DNA of 64,000 nucleotides from the NCBI RefSeq assembly GCF_002575655.3, contig NC_053040.3, positions 456,678,780-456,742,779 on the forward strand. The letters run 5' to 3'. Shown here in pieces: positions 23,570-32,605 of this stretch (its first letter is position 1; every line of letters starts with the position of its first letter). The notes below the pieces were generated by a model that searched no databases, was not told where the DNA came from, and worked only from the letters and a program-made list of their open reading frames with translations. The DNA comes from Aegilops tauschii subsp. strangulata. Lineage: Eukaryota; Streptophyta; Magnoliopsida; Poales; Poaceae. A program made the translations under genes and the position numbers.

Positions 23570-23870
23570 CCGTGGCGTGGCGGCGGCTCACATCGGGCGA
23601 CGGAGGGCGACGGCGTGGGTGGCGGAGGGCGACGGCGACCGCGGCGGGCCGGGGGTGGAGGGCGACGGTGACGTACGGGCGACGGCTCGGGGGCGCGCGG
23701 CGGAGGCCGACGGCGACGGCGGCGGGGGGCGGAGGACGACGGCGACGGGCGATGGCGTGGGCTCGGGGGCACGGGCGACGGCGACGGCGGCGGGGCAGCC
23801 TGGCGGTGTAGATCGAGCTCGCGGCGTCGTCGGGCGGGGGGAAACTGGCGATGGAAATCTGAAAATTTCC
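23570..23870. repeat. GC-rich GGCGACGGC-type low-complexity tract
   Basis: Irregular repeats of GGCGACGGCG and GGGCGACGG. Long frames exist on both strands, all arginine-, glycine- or proline-rich, so they are repeat products and not annotated as genes. Confidence 0.75.
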
Positions 23871-23894
23871 TAAGTGCTGGCTTATATAGCAAAT

Positions 23895-24100
23895 GCTTTG
23901 GTCCCGGTTCAACGCACAAACCGGAACCAATGCCCACCCTTTAGTCCCGGTTGGTGGCACCAACCGGGACCAAAGGCCTCTTTTCACCAGCCCAAAGGGC
24001 GGGAAGCAGAGGGCTTTGGTCCCGGTTGGTGCCACCAACCGGGACCTAAGGGGAGCATTGGTTCCGGTTGGAGTCACCAACCGGGACTAATGTGCTGGCG
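23895..24100. repeat. CACTA subterminal inverted units, right side, inner block
   Basis: Four units of the type GGTCCCGGTTGGTGCCACCA followed by ACCGGGACC occur here, spaced by 15-60 bases. Confidence 0.85.
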
Positions 24101-24539
24101 CGGTGCGGTGGGAGGTTTAGTCCCACCTCGCTAGCTGAGAGAGCTCAGCACTTGTTTATAAGCTGCGTTGCAGCTCAGGTGCTGAGCTCCTCTCTAATAT
24201 GCAGGCATTACATGCCTACCCTTGTCACTGCCATGTTGGGCCTATTGGGCCGGCGGGCCTGCATCTTGGCCCATGTGCAGATGGGTTTCTAGTCGTATGC
24301 AGGCCGTGTGGCCCATTAGGCGGCATTTTTTTATTTTTTCCAGTATTTTTTTGTTTTTTGAATTATTTATTTTCTTTTGATTTTTGCTTTATTTTTTTAT
24401 TCTTTTTTGCTTTTAGCTCAGAATAATTATAAACTTTCTATTACTCCATTAGTTTCCAAATTTGAATAGTTTAAATTTTAATTCTTTATGAAAATACTAG
24501 AGGTTTATAAAAGCTTTTTAGTTGATTCCTTTTGCTATT

Positions 24540-25035
24540 AGAGTTTATAAAAGCATATCAAATGAACTCTGAAAAGGTTGAAAGTTTGCATGGTATCATC
24601 ATTTCATCCACATAGCATGTGCAAGAAAGTTGAGAGGGTTACGGCAAAAACTGGATGCACTTCGTGTACAAAACGGACAATCTCTTTCAAAGTATCAGGA
24701 TTTCATCCGGAAACTCGTCTGTTACAAAGGGATTTCATTTTTTAATACTTATTTGAACTCCTGACTTTTTGTGTGTTCAAAATGCACCATTCAAAGCCAC
24801 ATCATCATTTTTCAATCCTTTCTGACTTCATTTGTTATTTTTCATGCATTTACTAATTATTTTGAGCTATAAGACCCTAAAATTGAAAAGCATTTCAAAT
24901 GAACTCTGAAAAGGTTGAAAGTTGGCATGGTATCATCATTTCATCCACAACATAGATGCGCTTATTTCAAATGAATTCTGAAAAGGTTAAAATTGAAAAG
25001 CATTTCAAATGAACTCTGAAAAGGTTGAAAGTTTT
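24540..25035. repeat. Dispersed direct repeats in the CACTA right arm
   Basis: TTTCAAATGAACTCTGAAAA followed by GGTTGAAAGTT recurs, with CATGGTATCATCATTTCATC after it in two of the copies (about 24556 and 24894) and a third partial copy near 25003. Confidence 0.8.
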
Positions 25036-25299
25036 TTTCTCTTTTGCTTTATTTGTTTTGTTTTGTTTCTACTTACAACAAAAAACTTATTTATTTTATT
25101 TCTAATTACTTATGTATTTTACTTTAATTATTTTATTTTTATTTATTTTACTACTGCTATTTTTATTTATTTTACTGCTACTATTTTTACTTAATTTATT
25201 AAGGTTTATTTATTGTATTTACTATAGTTTATTTTATTAAGGTTTATTTAGTTTTATTTATTTTATTAAGGTTTATTTATTTTATAAATATAAAAAAAT

Positions 25300-25406
25300 G
25301 AAAATAGATGCGCTTATAGAGAAAATTCAACCTAAATTCATAATAAATTTCTATGAAATTTACTGTGAATTTAGGTCAAATTCCCGGTATAAGGGCATCT
25401 ATTTTC
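25300..25406. repeat. Long hairpin in the CACTA right arm
   Basis: GAAAATAGATGCGCTTATA ... CCTAAATTCA pairs with TGAATTTAGG ... TATAAGGGCATCTATTTTC across a loop of about 23 bases. Confidence 0.8.
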
Positions 25407-25489
25407 ACTTTAAAAGGCAGAGAGGGACGGGCTTATAAACTGGTGTGAGCGCCCTTCGGTTGGCGAGGTGGGACTAAACACTGGCCGCA

Positions 25490-25712
25490 ACTAGGACCAG
25501 CCCTTTAGTCCCGGTTTGTGGTATGAACCGGGACTAAAGGGTGGTGGGCCAGGAGCGTGGCCCATTGGTCCCGGTTTGTCCCACCAACCGGGATCAAAGG
25601 GTCCTGACGAACCGGGACCAATGCCCCCACGAGGCCCGGCAGGCCCCTGGCCGCACGAACCGGGGCTAATGTGAAAACTGCCCTGTGACCTAAGCCCTGT
25701 TTTCTACTAGTG
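25490..25712. repeat. CACTA subterminal repeats, right end
   Basis: Units such as AGTCCCGGTTTGTGGTATGA then ACCGGGACT, and GGTCCCGGTTTGTCCCACCA then ACCGGGA, lead to the terminus TTTTCTACTAGTG. Confidence 0.85.
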
Positions 25713-25715
25713 CAC

Positions 25716-26188
25716 TCCTATTTCGGCTCTTATACACGCAGCAACTGCGGGAATTTTTCTTCTAGCTCGACTCCTTCCTCTTTTCACATCTTTACCTTTG
25801 ATAATGAGTTTTATTTCTTTAGTAGGTACAATAACACTATTCTTAGGAGCTATTAAAAAGAAGCTTAGCCTATTCTACAATGGGTTCTTATCAAGCTGTT
25901 TTATTACATTTGATGCTTATTCAAAAGCTTTATTGTTCAATGGAACCTCTTGTTGGATATTCACCAGATAAAAGTCGGAATATGGTTCTTATGGGCGGTT
26001 TAAGTAAATACATTCCAATCACAAGAACTACTTTTTTATGGGGTACACTTTCTCTTTGCGGTATTCCACCTCTTGTTTGCTTATGGTCCAAAGATGAAAT
26101 CCTTAGTAATAGTTGGTTGTATTTGCCCTTTTTTGGAATAATAGCCTCCTTTACTGCAGGATTAATTGCCTTTTATATTCGTACTTAA
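25716..26188 (+). pseudogene. ndhF: Plastid ndhF pseudogene, continuation after the CACTA
   Basis: The ndhF frame resumes exactly where it was cut: CCTATTTCGGCTCTTATACA encodes PISALIH. It continues through [15 protein letters not shown] sequence with small losses, then [48 protein letters not shown] and [18 protein letters not shown], ending in a stop at 26186-26188. At least three internal deletions are visible, including loss of the codons for MVA in the ATMVAAG motif and of much of the segment before SMEPLVGY. Plastid similarity stops at about 26188, so the 3' third of ndhF is absent. Confidence 0.92.
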
Positions 26189-26455
26189 ACCAATGATTAC
26201 TTGAAAGAAATGGTTTATCATTTGAGATGAAACAACGTGTTTTCCTCATGTAGAGGGACAATATGATATATATTTAATCGGTCTCTTTGAGAAACATCTT
26301 ATCAGAACAACTGTGCAAGTGATATCTTGCTCATGCTAATCAGCGCGACAAAGCGTGCATGTTGCTTCTAGGTTTGATTATACCTAGTGTCCCAAGATTG
26401 AGCGGAATCAGTTTTGGGTAGGACGGGATCTAATTATGGCGTTATCTAATTATTA

Positions 26456-26534
26456 CTCCCTCCGTAAACTAATATAAGAGTGTTTAGAATACTATAATAG
26501 ATTTAAACACTTTTATATTAGTTTACAGAGGGAG
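26456..26534. mobile_element. Stowaway MITE (79 bp)
   Basis: CTCCCTCCGTAAACTAATAT pairs with ATATTAGTTTACAGAGGGAG, with TA on both sides. It lies about 210 bp downstream of the stop of the small gene in copy 1 and is absent from the same place in copies 2 and 3. Confidence 0.95.
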
Positions 26535-26747
26535 TACAAAGTAATCTAAACAAACACGATGCAACGCTATCTATTACTGTTGTTATCTTGTGCCGTTACA
26601 AAAGCACGAACCAAACACCTTCTAAGTTGTAAAGCATAATCTTATACAAGTACTACTAGCGTACTGAAATTCGTAAAAGTATATATTAATTACTACTGTA
26701 CTAGCAATCCTCAAACTGAAGCACAAACACGTCACACATGCATTACT

Positions 26748-26978
26748 TCAGACAGAAGCGCTGGTGGAGCTCATCCTCTCCTCCAGCGTCGAGTCGGCCT
26801 CCGAGCAGTCCAGGACGCGATGGGGCTCTTGACGGGATGATCCGACCGGCAGCGGCAGTTCCGCCGTTGCTTCCTTGGGCCAACTCTGGGGCGCGTGGTC
26901 GTGCAGGTCTTCTCCAGGGAAGCGGAGGATGTCCGCCATTGCCATGGAGGCGAAGAGACGCTCGTTGAAGAACGACAT
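26748..26978 (-). CDS. Small unknown protein, 76 aa, family copy 1
   Basis: The ATG at 26978 begins MSFFNERLFASMAMADILRF, followed by PGEDLHDHAP, SWPKEA, ELPLPVGSSRQEPH and a serine-rich tail STSASV before TGA. I do not recognise the family. There is no signal peptide, membrane segment or cysteine motif. The start was chosen because it is the first ATG in the frame, is conserved in copy 2, and lies about 100 bp below a TATA-like box. The coding frame is preserved between copies 1 and 2, including a 6-base difference, while the flanks carry indels; this suggests, but does not prove, selection on the protein. The alternative is a non-coding transcript with a chance frame. Confidence 0.55.
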   Translation of the reverse strand: MSFFNERLFASMAMADILRFPGEDLHDHAPQSWPKEATAELPLPVGSSRQEPHRVLDCSEADSTLEERMSSTSASV

Positions 26979-27076
26979 CTCGTGGAAAGATCGATTGGCT
27001 ACTAGTACTAGGCTTTGGGGCTCTCGTTTCTTGCACAATGTCAATGGATACGGTGCTGCCGGTCGAGTCTGTCGTC

Positions 27077-27086
27077 ATATATATAG
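27077..27086 (-). promoter_or_regulatory. TATA-like box of the small gene, copy 1
   Basis: CTATATATAT on the minus strand lies about 100 bp upstream of the ATG, leaving room for a leader of about 70 nt. The same box is at the same distance in copy 2 and is found at 60462 in the split copy 3. Confidence 0.55.
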
Positions 27087-27411
27087 GCGGCAGTGCTGGG
27101 CATACGGGAATCCGACTTGAAAGTGAGAACGGAACGAGAACTCCGAATTCGATACATCACACGAGGCGGTTCGAACGGAGGCCAGGCCCAGGAAGGAATA
27201 GCTGATGGGTCACAGCCCATTGCGTGTCCGTCTATGGTAACCTCATTGTATCTGACAGGACGGTAGGGACTTGAGTTTTCACGGCTTCTAATTTTATGTT
27301 TGAGCCTAGATCTTCAAACTTTGAAGCTCATAGGTTAGCTATAGGTGTGTTACTATTCCCCTGGGGAGACACATATGGGTTAGGGCATCCCCATGATGCT
27401 AATATTATCCC

Positions 27412-28628
27412 TGTAAACATTTTAGGGCACCGATAGGCGTCGGCGCGCCGGCTTAAAATTGGGCCGGTCAGCAGGCAGCCGTCCGATTCCCGTATATACA
27501 GCCGTTGGATTGGACCTTCCATGCTCTTCGCCCGTGCTCGCCGGCCACACCCGTGCCGCCTGTGCTCGCGCCTGACTCGCCAGCCGCTCGCGCTCGCGCC
27601 TGACTCATCGGCCGCCCGCCGGCCACCCGTGCCGCCCGCACTGGTGCCCGTGCTCGCCCGTCAACCCCGCACCGCCCGTGCTCGCCTGCCACCCCCACAC
27701 CCGCTGCTAATCGCGGTCGAGCTTGCAGGTCCACAATGAAAAAAGGATATAGCCAAAATCCTCTATTGGCGTAGAAAAGAGTACAAAGGTTGTAGCAAAA
27801 ATAGGTCGCCGCCGTCGAGCCTGCAGGTTCATCATGAAAAAAAGGATGTAGCAGAAACCATCAACGGACGTAGCAAAAACCATCGACGGACATAGCAAAA
27901 ATAGGTCGCCGCCCTCGAGCCTACAAGTTCACCATGAAAAAAGGATGTAGCAAAAATCATCGACGGACATAGCAATAACTACAACGGTTGTAGCAAATAT
28001 AGGTCGCTGTCGTCACGGGACGCGGCTTGGCCATGAATGAATGTAGCAAAATCTGTAGCCGTTTCCAGCAAAAATCGCAGCCGGTACCAGCAAGAAAGAA
28101 AAACGGTTGTAGCACTCGTGTTCCAGCGAAAAGAAAAGTCACCGTTCACCACATGCAGCTCCCCCGGAGGCCGATTGCAGCTCCTCCGGATGCCGATTGC
28201 AGCTCCCCGCCATCCATGGTTGCAGCTCGCGTTTCGGCCACAGCTCCCATGGACGCCGGTTGTAGCTCCCACGAAAGCGGGTTGCAGCTCCTGCCGTTTA
28301 CGGTTGTAGCTCGCCGCTTCGGGCGTCGGGGGAGAAGAGGATGCAGTTCCACATCCATGGATGCAGCTCCCGCTTGCATCAGCTGTGGCGTCCTCAAAAG
28401 TGCAGTCGCCGACGCTGGTATTTTGGACTCAGAGAGAGGACGGCGGCGGGAAAGAACTGGATTAGATACTCACGGGGTGGGGATAACGTTTGTGTGGCCA
28501 GCGGTGAGTTGTTTCGTGCGTGGGGCCTACCATGTATACGCGTCTCACGCGGGACCAGGCGTGTCAGCCAGCATGGCGTGGGAACCGGCCGAAAGTTCGG
28601 CCGGACTGCCGGCTCCGAACGTTTACCA
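27412..28628. mobile_element. Possible TIR element with GTAGCAAAA and TGCAGCTCC arrays
   Basis: The ends TGTAAACATTTTAGGGCACC and the inverse of GCCGGCTCCGAACGTTTACC A are loosely inverted. The left half holds about eight copies of (A)TGTAGCAAAAA(CC)ATCGACGG-like units (27760-28060). The right half holds about ten copies of TTGCAGCTCC-like units (28150-28380). It could be a Mutator-like non-autonomous element. The terminal match is imperfect and no clean target duplication was found. The long plus-strand frames here are repeat-driven. Confidence 0.4.
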
Positions 28629-28889
28629 ACATTTTAACCATGCAATAAAGACCTAGCTATCCTTCTCAAAAAAAAAAAATATCCGACAGGAGCGGTACTA
28701 ACAGGAGTACAGGACTATTCCCCAGGTCACATACGTACCCTCTAGGTTAGGGTTTCAGACCTCTGGCGGCGTTCGTCGCTGAGAGGATCGTCCGATACCT
28801 ACCCCACCCGCCGGCGAGATTGGTCCTCTGATCTCCGCTCTGGTGTTGCGTGTGGGTTTCCCTATCCCTTGTTGTGCCCGCTCGTCCCT

Positions 28890-29880
28890 ACCCTAGTGAT
28901 GGCGGTGCCCGAGGGGTCTTCTTCTTAGGCTGGCGGATGCAGGGGCAAGAACCTGGAAGAGATGATGGAGTTTCTGGACCTTAAGGACAACGAACTAGAC
29001 GACGTCATCGTTGGGTAAGTGGAGGCAAAGCAATTTAAGGTGGACGCAAGGTGGATGGTGCCGATCGGGCGGCTGAACACTTCGTGGCAGTTCAGTTCTC
29101 CAGCAATGTTTGAGACACTCAAGTCGATCTGGGGGCTGGCTCATGTGCCGAAATACAGAGAAGCTGGAGATAACCTTTTTGTTTTTCAGTTGTTCTGCTT
29201 AGGCAACTGGGAGAAGGTCGTCCATGGAGGTCTGTGGCTGTTCTAAGGGATGGGGCTGTTGGTTGAGGATTAGAGTGGTTCTTTGCACCCCCGGTGCACC
29301 CACGATCAAAAACTTAGCAAAACCTTTTTATACAACCTGAAATTTTGTGAATGTGATTATAATCAAAAAATTTAGGTGCTTGCAAAATTTGGCTGCGAAA
29401 TGACATCCGATGAGCTCTGTACAAAAAAAAAACAAAGTTTGTGCTGAAAACATGTGAACAGTCACTTGGGTGCAGAGCATCATTTGTATTTCATTTTGTA
29501 TAGAGATCATGTGATGTGTTTTGGTGACCAAACTTTGTAAGATCGTAAAACATTTGCTCACAAGCACATCCACGAAGTTTCAGAATTTTTTGATTTTTTT
29601 TCTATTTTTCTTGAATTTACTGTTCACTATGTGGGTGCACCGAAGTTAGGTGCAACCACTACTTCCCCTTGAGGATTATGGCAGCAAGTCGGATCCAACT
29701 GCGTGAGGTTCGACGGGCTGTACGTGTGAGCGCGGATTCACAAACTGCCTAACCTGTATTGCCCTGTGGGGGTTGTGGATCAGCTTGCGCGTCAATTCGG
29801 AATGGTTAAGGAGGTCCACCATGTCGTGGGAATGATTCGGATAGTAAGGAATAGGGGTACGAACAAGGGCAGGATCTAGC
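28890..29880 (+). pseudogene. LINE ORF1-like (DUF4283-type) remnant, interrupted by a MITE
   Basis: The first part (28940-29262) reads EEMMEFLDLKDNELDDVIVG, then ARWMVPIGRLNTSWQFSSPA and NWEKVVHGGLWLF, as in the DUF4283 domain found in plant LINE-type proteins. After the MITE the frame continues with EDYGSKSD and ARIHKLPNLYCPVGVVDQLA, then KEVHHVVGMIRIVRNRG, which is the usual zinc-knuckle-linked region. Frameshifts and a missing zinc knuckle make it dead. The upstream 28690-28890 is GC-rich leader-like sequence. Confidence 0.7.
29273..29668. mobile_element. MITE (396 bp) with a 10-bp target duplication
   Basis: TTGAGGATTA occurs directly on both sides (29263-29272 and 29669-29678). The ends are inverted: AGTGGTT ... 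TGCACC ... CGGTGCACCCAC on the left against the inverse of GTGGGTGCACCG ... GGTGCAACCACT on the right. A 9-11 bp duplication suggests a Mutator-type non-autonomous element. Removing it restores the LINE frame VEDYGSKSD. Confidence 0.85.
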
Positions 29881-31239
29881 TACTGCGCAGATGTGACACG
29901 GGAGTTTTACGACTTCGGACCCCTCGTGGAGGAGATAACAATACGTCTCGAGCCCTTAGGCTATGCTTTCTCTTGTGTCTGATGATTACAAATGGATTGC
30001 GAACCCATGTTCCTGAGCTACGGGACGGCTTATATAGAGTGCGCCGTCCCCTCACTAGCTACGTTACAAGGCTTTATGTGATTGTATTGACGACACTTAT
30101 TACACATGGTAACTGCCGCAATAAATGCTAGTGATGCACGACGATGTGCGCCTCTTGATCCTCCAGGTTTTGTGCTGGTTGTGTGCCTTCTCTTGTCTGA
30201 GTCATTCTGAGGCTGCCGAGTGGACTTGGCGCATCCGATTGAATGAGATGTCATTCGAGTGGATAAGCCATGTCCTAGTGGAGGGAATCTTAGCTGGCGG
30301 ACGAATGCATTGGTGACCCGGAGGTCTTAATGTCTGATGTTGTGGGTCCTTCATATGGACCAGCATGTGCCTCTTATGACCCTACCTATAATGTTTATCC
30401 CCGACATTAGCCTTCGAATCGATTGCGATTTTGTAAAACGAGTATACTGGAAGCCTGATTTGGCCCGAGTACTGCGGAGATACTTGGTGCTTGTCGTCAG
30501 CTTTAGTTAACTACTATTTGAACAAAATTCCAACGGATTCTGTTACTAGTGCTTCTCGACTGATCGAGGATATTTGACTATGAGGAGAAACTTGGTAGCA
30601 CTCGATCATCTCCCGGAGGAGGCTGACTAGAGATCTGAGTATGGATGTGCCATGAAAACCCGAGTAGTGATGCTCGCGCGTGGTCTAAATCTTCGGAAAG
30701 ATGCCACTCAATATCCCAGAGGAATGCCGACACAGACTAACTCCAAGAGTTTATGAATTTTACACCTTGGAGCCTAGAAGAAGGGCCAAGTATATTTGCG
30801 GAGGAGCGACGAACTCACCCTATAACAGTCTCTGGAGATGAGTCCAATCAAAGTTTTGGGCATATGTCCTTTGTAGATCTTCGGTGGACCAAATGATCGT
30901 GTTTACGGAAACGGATCCGACACGATCAACGGACTAATCGAATTCGCGCGGGTGAAATCTCGCATGCATGCGCCTGCTCAATTATCGCGAGCGCGGTGAT
31001 GTTGGTCGTGGCTCCTCGATTTCCGCCCACAATGTCGCCACCTGTCCCACTTCCTCTGTCTCCCGAGGTTTGTGGGTGCCGTTGGATTGCCAGATCGACA
31101 GCCGAGGGCGCTCGCGGCGAATTCACCTAGGGTTATAAATTAGGGGAGATAGGGTAAATTCTAGATTCCCTTTTCCCTTCGCTTAGAAATCACCACCGCC
31201 ACTCCCTTTCTCCCCGCTCGACTTCGACATCGTACACCG
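29880..31239 (+). mobile_element. LTR or leader-like region upstream of the gypsy-type gene
   Basis: This contains no gene of its own. It includes a TATATAGAG promoter-like site (30032), long non-coding sequence with CCCGACATT-like motifs and a GC-rich leader (31130-31240) just before an ATGGGGAAAGACAAGACC start. The position suggests the LTR and untranslated leader of the retroelement whose gene starts at about 31242. LTR borders were not identified. Confidence 0.4.
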
Positions 31240-31241
31240 GA

Positions 31242-31474
31242 ATGGGGAAAGACAAGACCTCAGCGTTGGAGAAGAAGAACGGGCACGGAAGGGCCCGACG
31301 TCGAGCTCCGGGCCCTCGTCTGGTTGGAACCAGGAGACTGGTTGCCGTCCAAGGTCACCGAGAAGCAGGTGCTTGACCTCGTCGCCGACGGACTTGTTCC
31401 GGAGGGGAAATAGAGGCTACCAGAGCCCGGCAAAATGGAGTCCGCGCCGCAGCCGAATGAACTGGTAGTCCTTA
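31242..31474 (+). pseudogene. Gypsy-type retroelement gene (PF04195-like), N-terminal part
   Basis: It starts MGKDKTSALEKKNGHGR. After a frame change it reads WLEPGDWLPSKVTEKQVLDL and VADGLVPEGK, then a TAG, then RLPEPGKMESAPQPNELVVL. This matches the N-terminal layout (GDWLPSxVTExxLxxLVxxG) of the 'putative gypsy type transposon' proteins. It is cut at GTCCTTA by the insertion beginning at 31475 and continues at 49856. Function: probably a retroelement structural protein; no enzyme motif is visible. Confidence 0.7.
31409..31474 (+). repeat. 66-bp duplicated segment, left copy
   Basis: AATAGAGGCTACC through CTGGTAGTCCTTA is repeated at 49790-49855 with one visible mismatch (A/T at the codon before GAGCCC). 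It ends exactly at the TTA target of the Harbinger-like element. Confidence 0.95.
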
Positions 31475-32605
31475 GAGCATCTCCAGCCGTTGGCCCCCAG
31501 GGGGCGCCTAAAATCGCCGCCTGGGGGTGACCCGACGAAAAAATGGGCCTGGGAGCGAGTTGGCCCCAGCAGCCGCCCCCAGGGCCGGCCCCAGGCGTGG
31601 AAAAAAATTGTGTAGCAAATTTACGCAAAGTGCGGCTAAAACATGCCAAATTTCGGCAAACTTGAGCTTATATTCGCGGATTTAAGTCGAGTAGTCGCCA
31701 TTACATATAAAAACTAATCAAAAAAAAAACTTGATGAAGGCCGAGAAGTCGCCGTCGTCGCCGCCATCGTCGGCCTTCTCCTCCTTGACTCGGGCGCCCC
31801 GGCTGGTGGCGGCGGCGGCGCGTCGTCGTCGTCGTCGCTGTCGTCGATGATGATGACTCCTCCTTCGTCGCGGCCTCGGCGGCGCTGCTCGAAGCACCGC
31901 AGGGCGGCGCGCTGGCGCTCCGTCGCCATCTTCATGGAGTCCTGGCGTGCCCATTCAAGGGCCGCGTCGTCGTCGAGCTCGACCTCGCCGTGCTCCGTCT
32001 TCACCGGCGCGAGCCCCGGTTCCGTCTTCACCGGCGCGAGCCCCGGCTCCGTCTTTGGCTTGACGAAGCTGTGAGGAGGAGCCGACGAGGAGGCGCGCCG
32101 GCCGCCCTCGTTGATGACGATGCCGGGCTCGGCCTTGACGCCGAGCAGCGTCGGAGTGTCGGAGGAGTGGGAGAAGGAGCGGGAGGAGGAAGAGGAGGAG
32201 GACGCGCCGAACCTCCTTGGCGCCCATTGCCCGTCGCGTCGGCGGTGCGCCGGGGCGGCCGCCCTCGCCGGGGGGTACGCCAACGGCGGGTTGTTGCCGC
32301 CCTCGAGGTGCGTCAGCACGCCCTCAAGTGTGCAGCTGGGGGCGGCCCACCACAGGTGGCGCCCCTCGCTGTTCTTCACGCCGCCGACCACCGGCGCCCC
32401 GTTGGTGGACACCAGCCGCTGCTGCTCGCGGCGCTCGAAGTACGCCGCCCAAGCCGCGTGGTTGTCGGCGGCGTACTGGGGGAGGGAGAGCTCGGCGTCG
32501 GTGAGGGAGGCGCGCACGATCTCGACCTCGTCGGTGAAGTAGGATGGTTTGGCCACGGCGTTGGGCAACGGGGGAATGGGCACTGCCCCATTGCTGAGCC
32601 TCCAG
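31475..32605 (-). mobile_element. Left part of a Harbinger-like element
   Basis: The terminus GAGCATCTCCAGCCG follows TTA (31472-31474), the preferred target of PIF/Harbinger elements. The element carries the minus-strand coding frame described separately. Its right end is missing because an Angela LTR starts at 32606 and the far side was later deleted. Confidence 0.6.
31714..32605 (-). pseudogene. Nuclear acidic protein frame, N-terminus lost to an LTR insertion
   Basis: The minus-strand frame reads HWRLSNGAVPIPPLPNAVAK at the cut, then VRASLTDAELSLPQYAADNH, AAWAAYFERREQQRL, a serine-rich region, repeated GLAPVKTEPGLAPVKTE units, a (M)KMATERQRAALRCFEQRR basic helix, and an acidic run DDSDDDDD before the end. 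Proteins of this general form are repeated in Triticeae genomes; the exact role is unknown to me. Four lysines sit in sumoylation-type contexts (VKAE, VKTE twice, PKTE). The residues upstream of the cut come from the LTR, so the native start is lost. The transposon context suggests an element-encoded DNA-binding accessory protein, which is inference. Confidence 0.5.

Larger units (their letters stand above)
13401..25712. mobile_element. Composite CACTA transposon (12,312 bp) with two left ends
   Basis: The left terminus CACTAGTAGAAAA (13401) and right terminus TTTTCTACTAGTG (to 25712) are perfect inverted repeats. CAC lies immediately left (13398-13400) and right (25713-25715), giving the 3-bp target duplication typical of CACTA elements. 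Removing the element and one CAC restores the ndhF sequence GGACCCACTCCTATTTCGG. Inside, the first 1.5 kb (13401-14926) is repeated at 19907-21437, starting with a second CACTAGTAGAAAA. Between the two left ends are about 5 kb of sequence unrelated to the CACTA. The part from 19907 to 25712 looks like a complete 5.8-kb element on its own. No transposase is recognised, so it is probably non-autonomous. Confidence 0.93.
19907..25712. mobile_element. Inner, apparently complete CACTA element (5.8 kb)
   Basis: It has its own left terminus (CACTAGTAGAAAA at 19907), the subterminal repeats, a hairpin (20298-20414), minus-strand gene pieces and the right terminus shared with the composite. Its first 1.53 kb differs from 13401-14926 by scattered substitutions and small indels, so the two left ends are not a fresh copy of each other. 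Confidence 0.85.
26306..27265 (-). repeat. Triplicated segment, copy 1
   Basis: This segment is similar to 51464-52475 and to 53982-54727 plus 60462-60680. Shared landmarks are TGCTAATC(A/G)GCGCG(A/G)CAAAGC, CCAAGATTGAGCGGAATCAG, the small gene and its TATA box, and CATTGC(G/A)TGTCCGTC in the distal flank of copies 1 and 2. Copy 1 alone carries a Stowaway MITE at 26456. Confidence 0.9.

Noticed and set aside
23470..24080. Arginine/proline-rich frames on both strands
   Set aside because: They come from GGCGACGGC low-complexity repeats and CACTA subterminal units.
12657..26188. A functional ndhF gene with a 12-kb intron
   Set aside because: The interruption is a transposon with a target duplication, and the coding parts have frameshifts and lack the 3' third.
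28027..28656. 209-codon plus-strand frame
   Set aside because: Driven by the TGCAGCTCC motif array; composition and lack of homology features argue against a gene.
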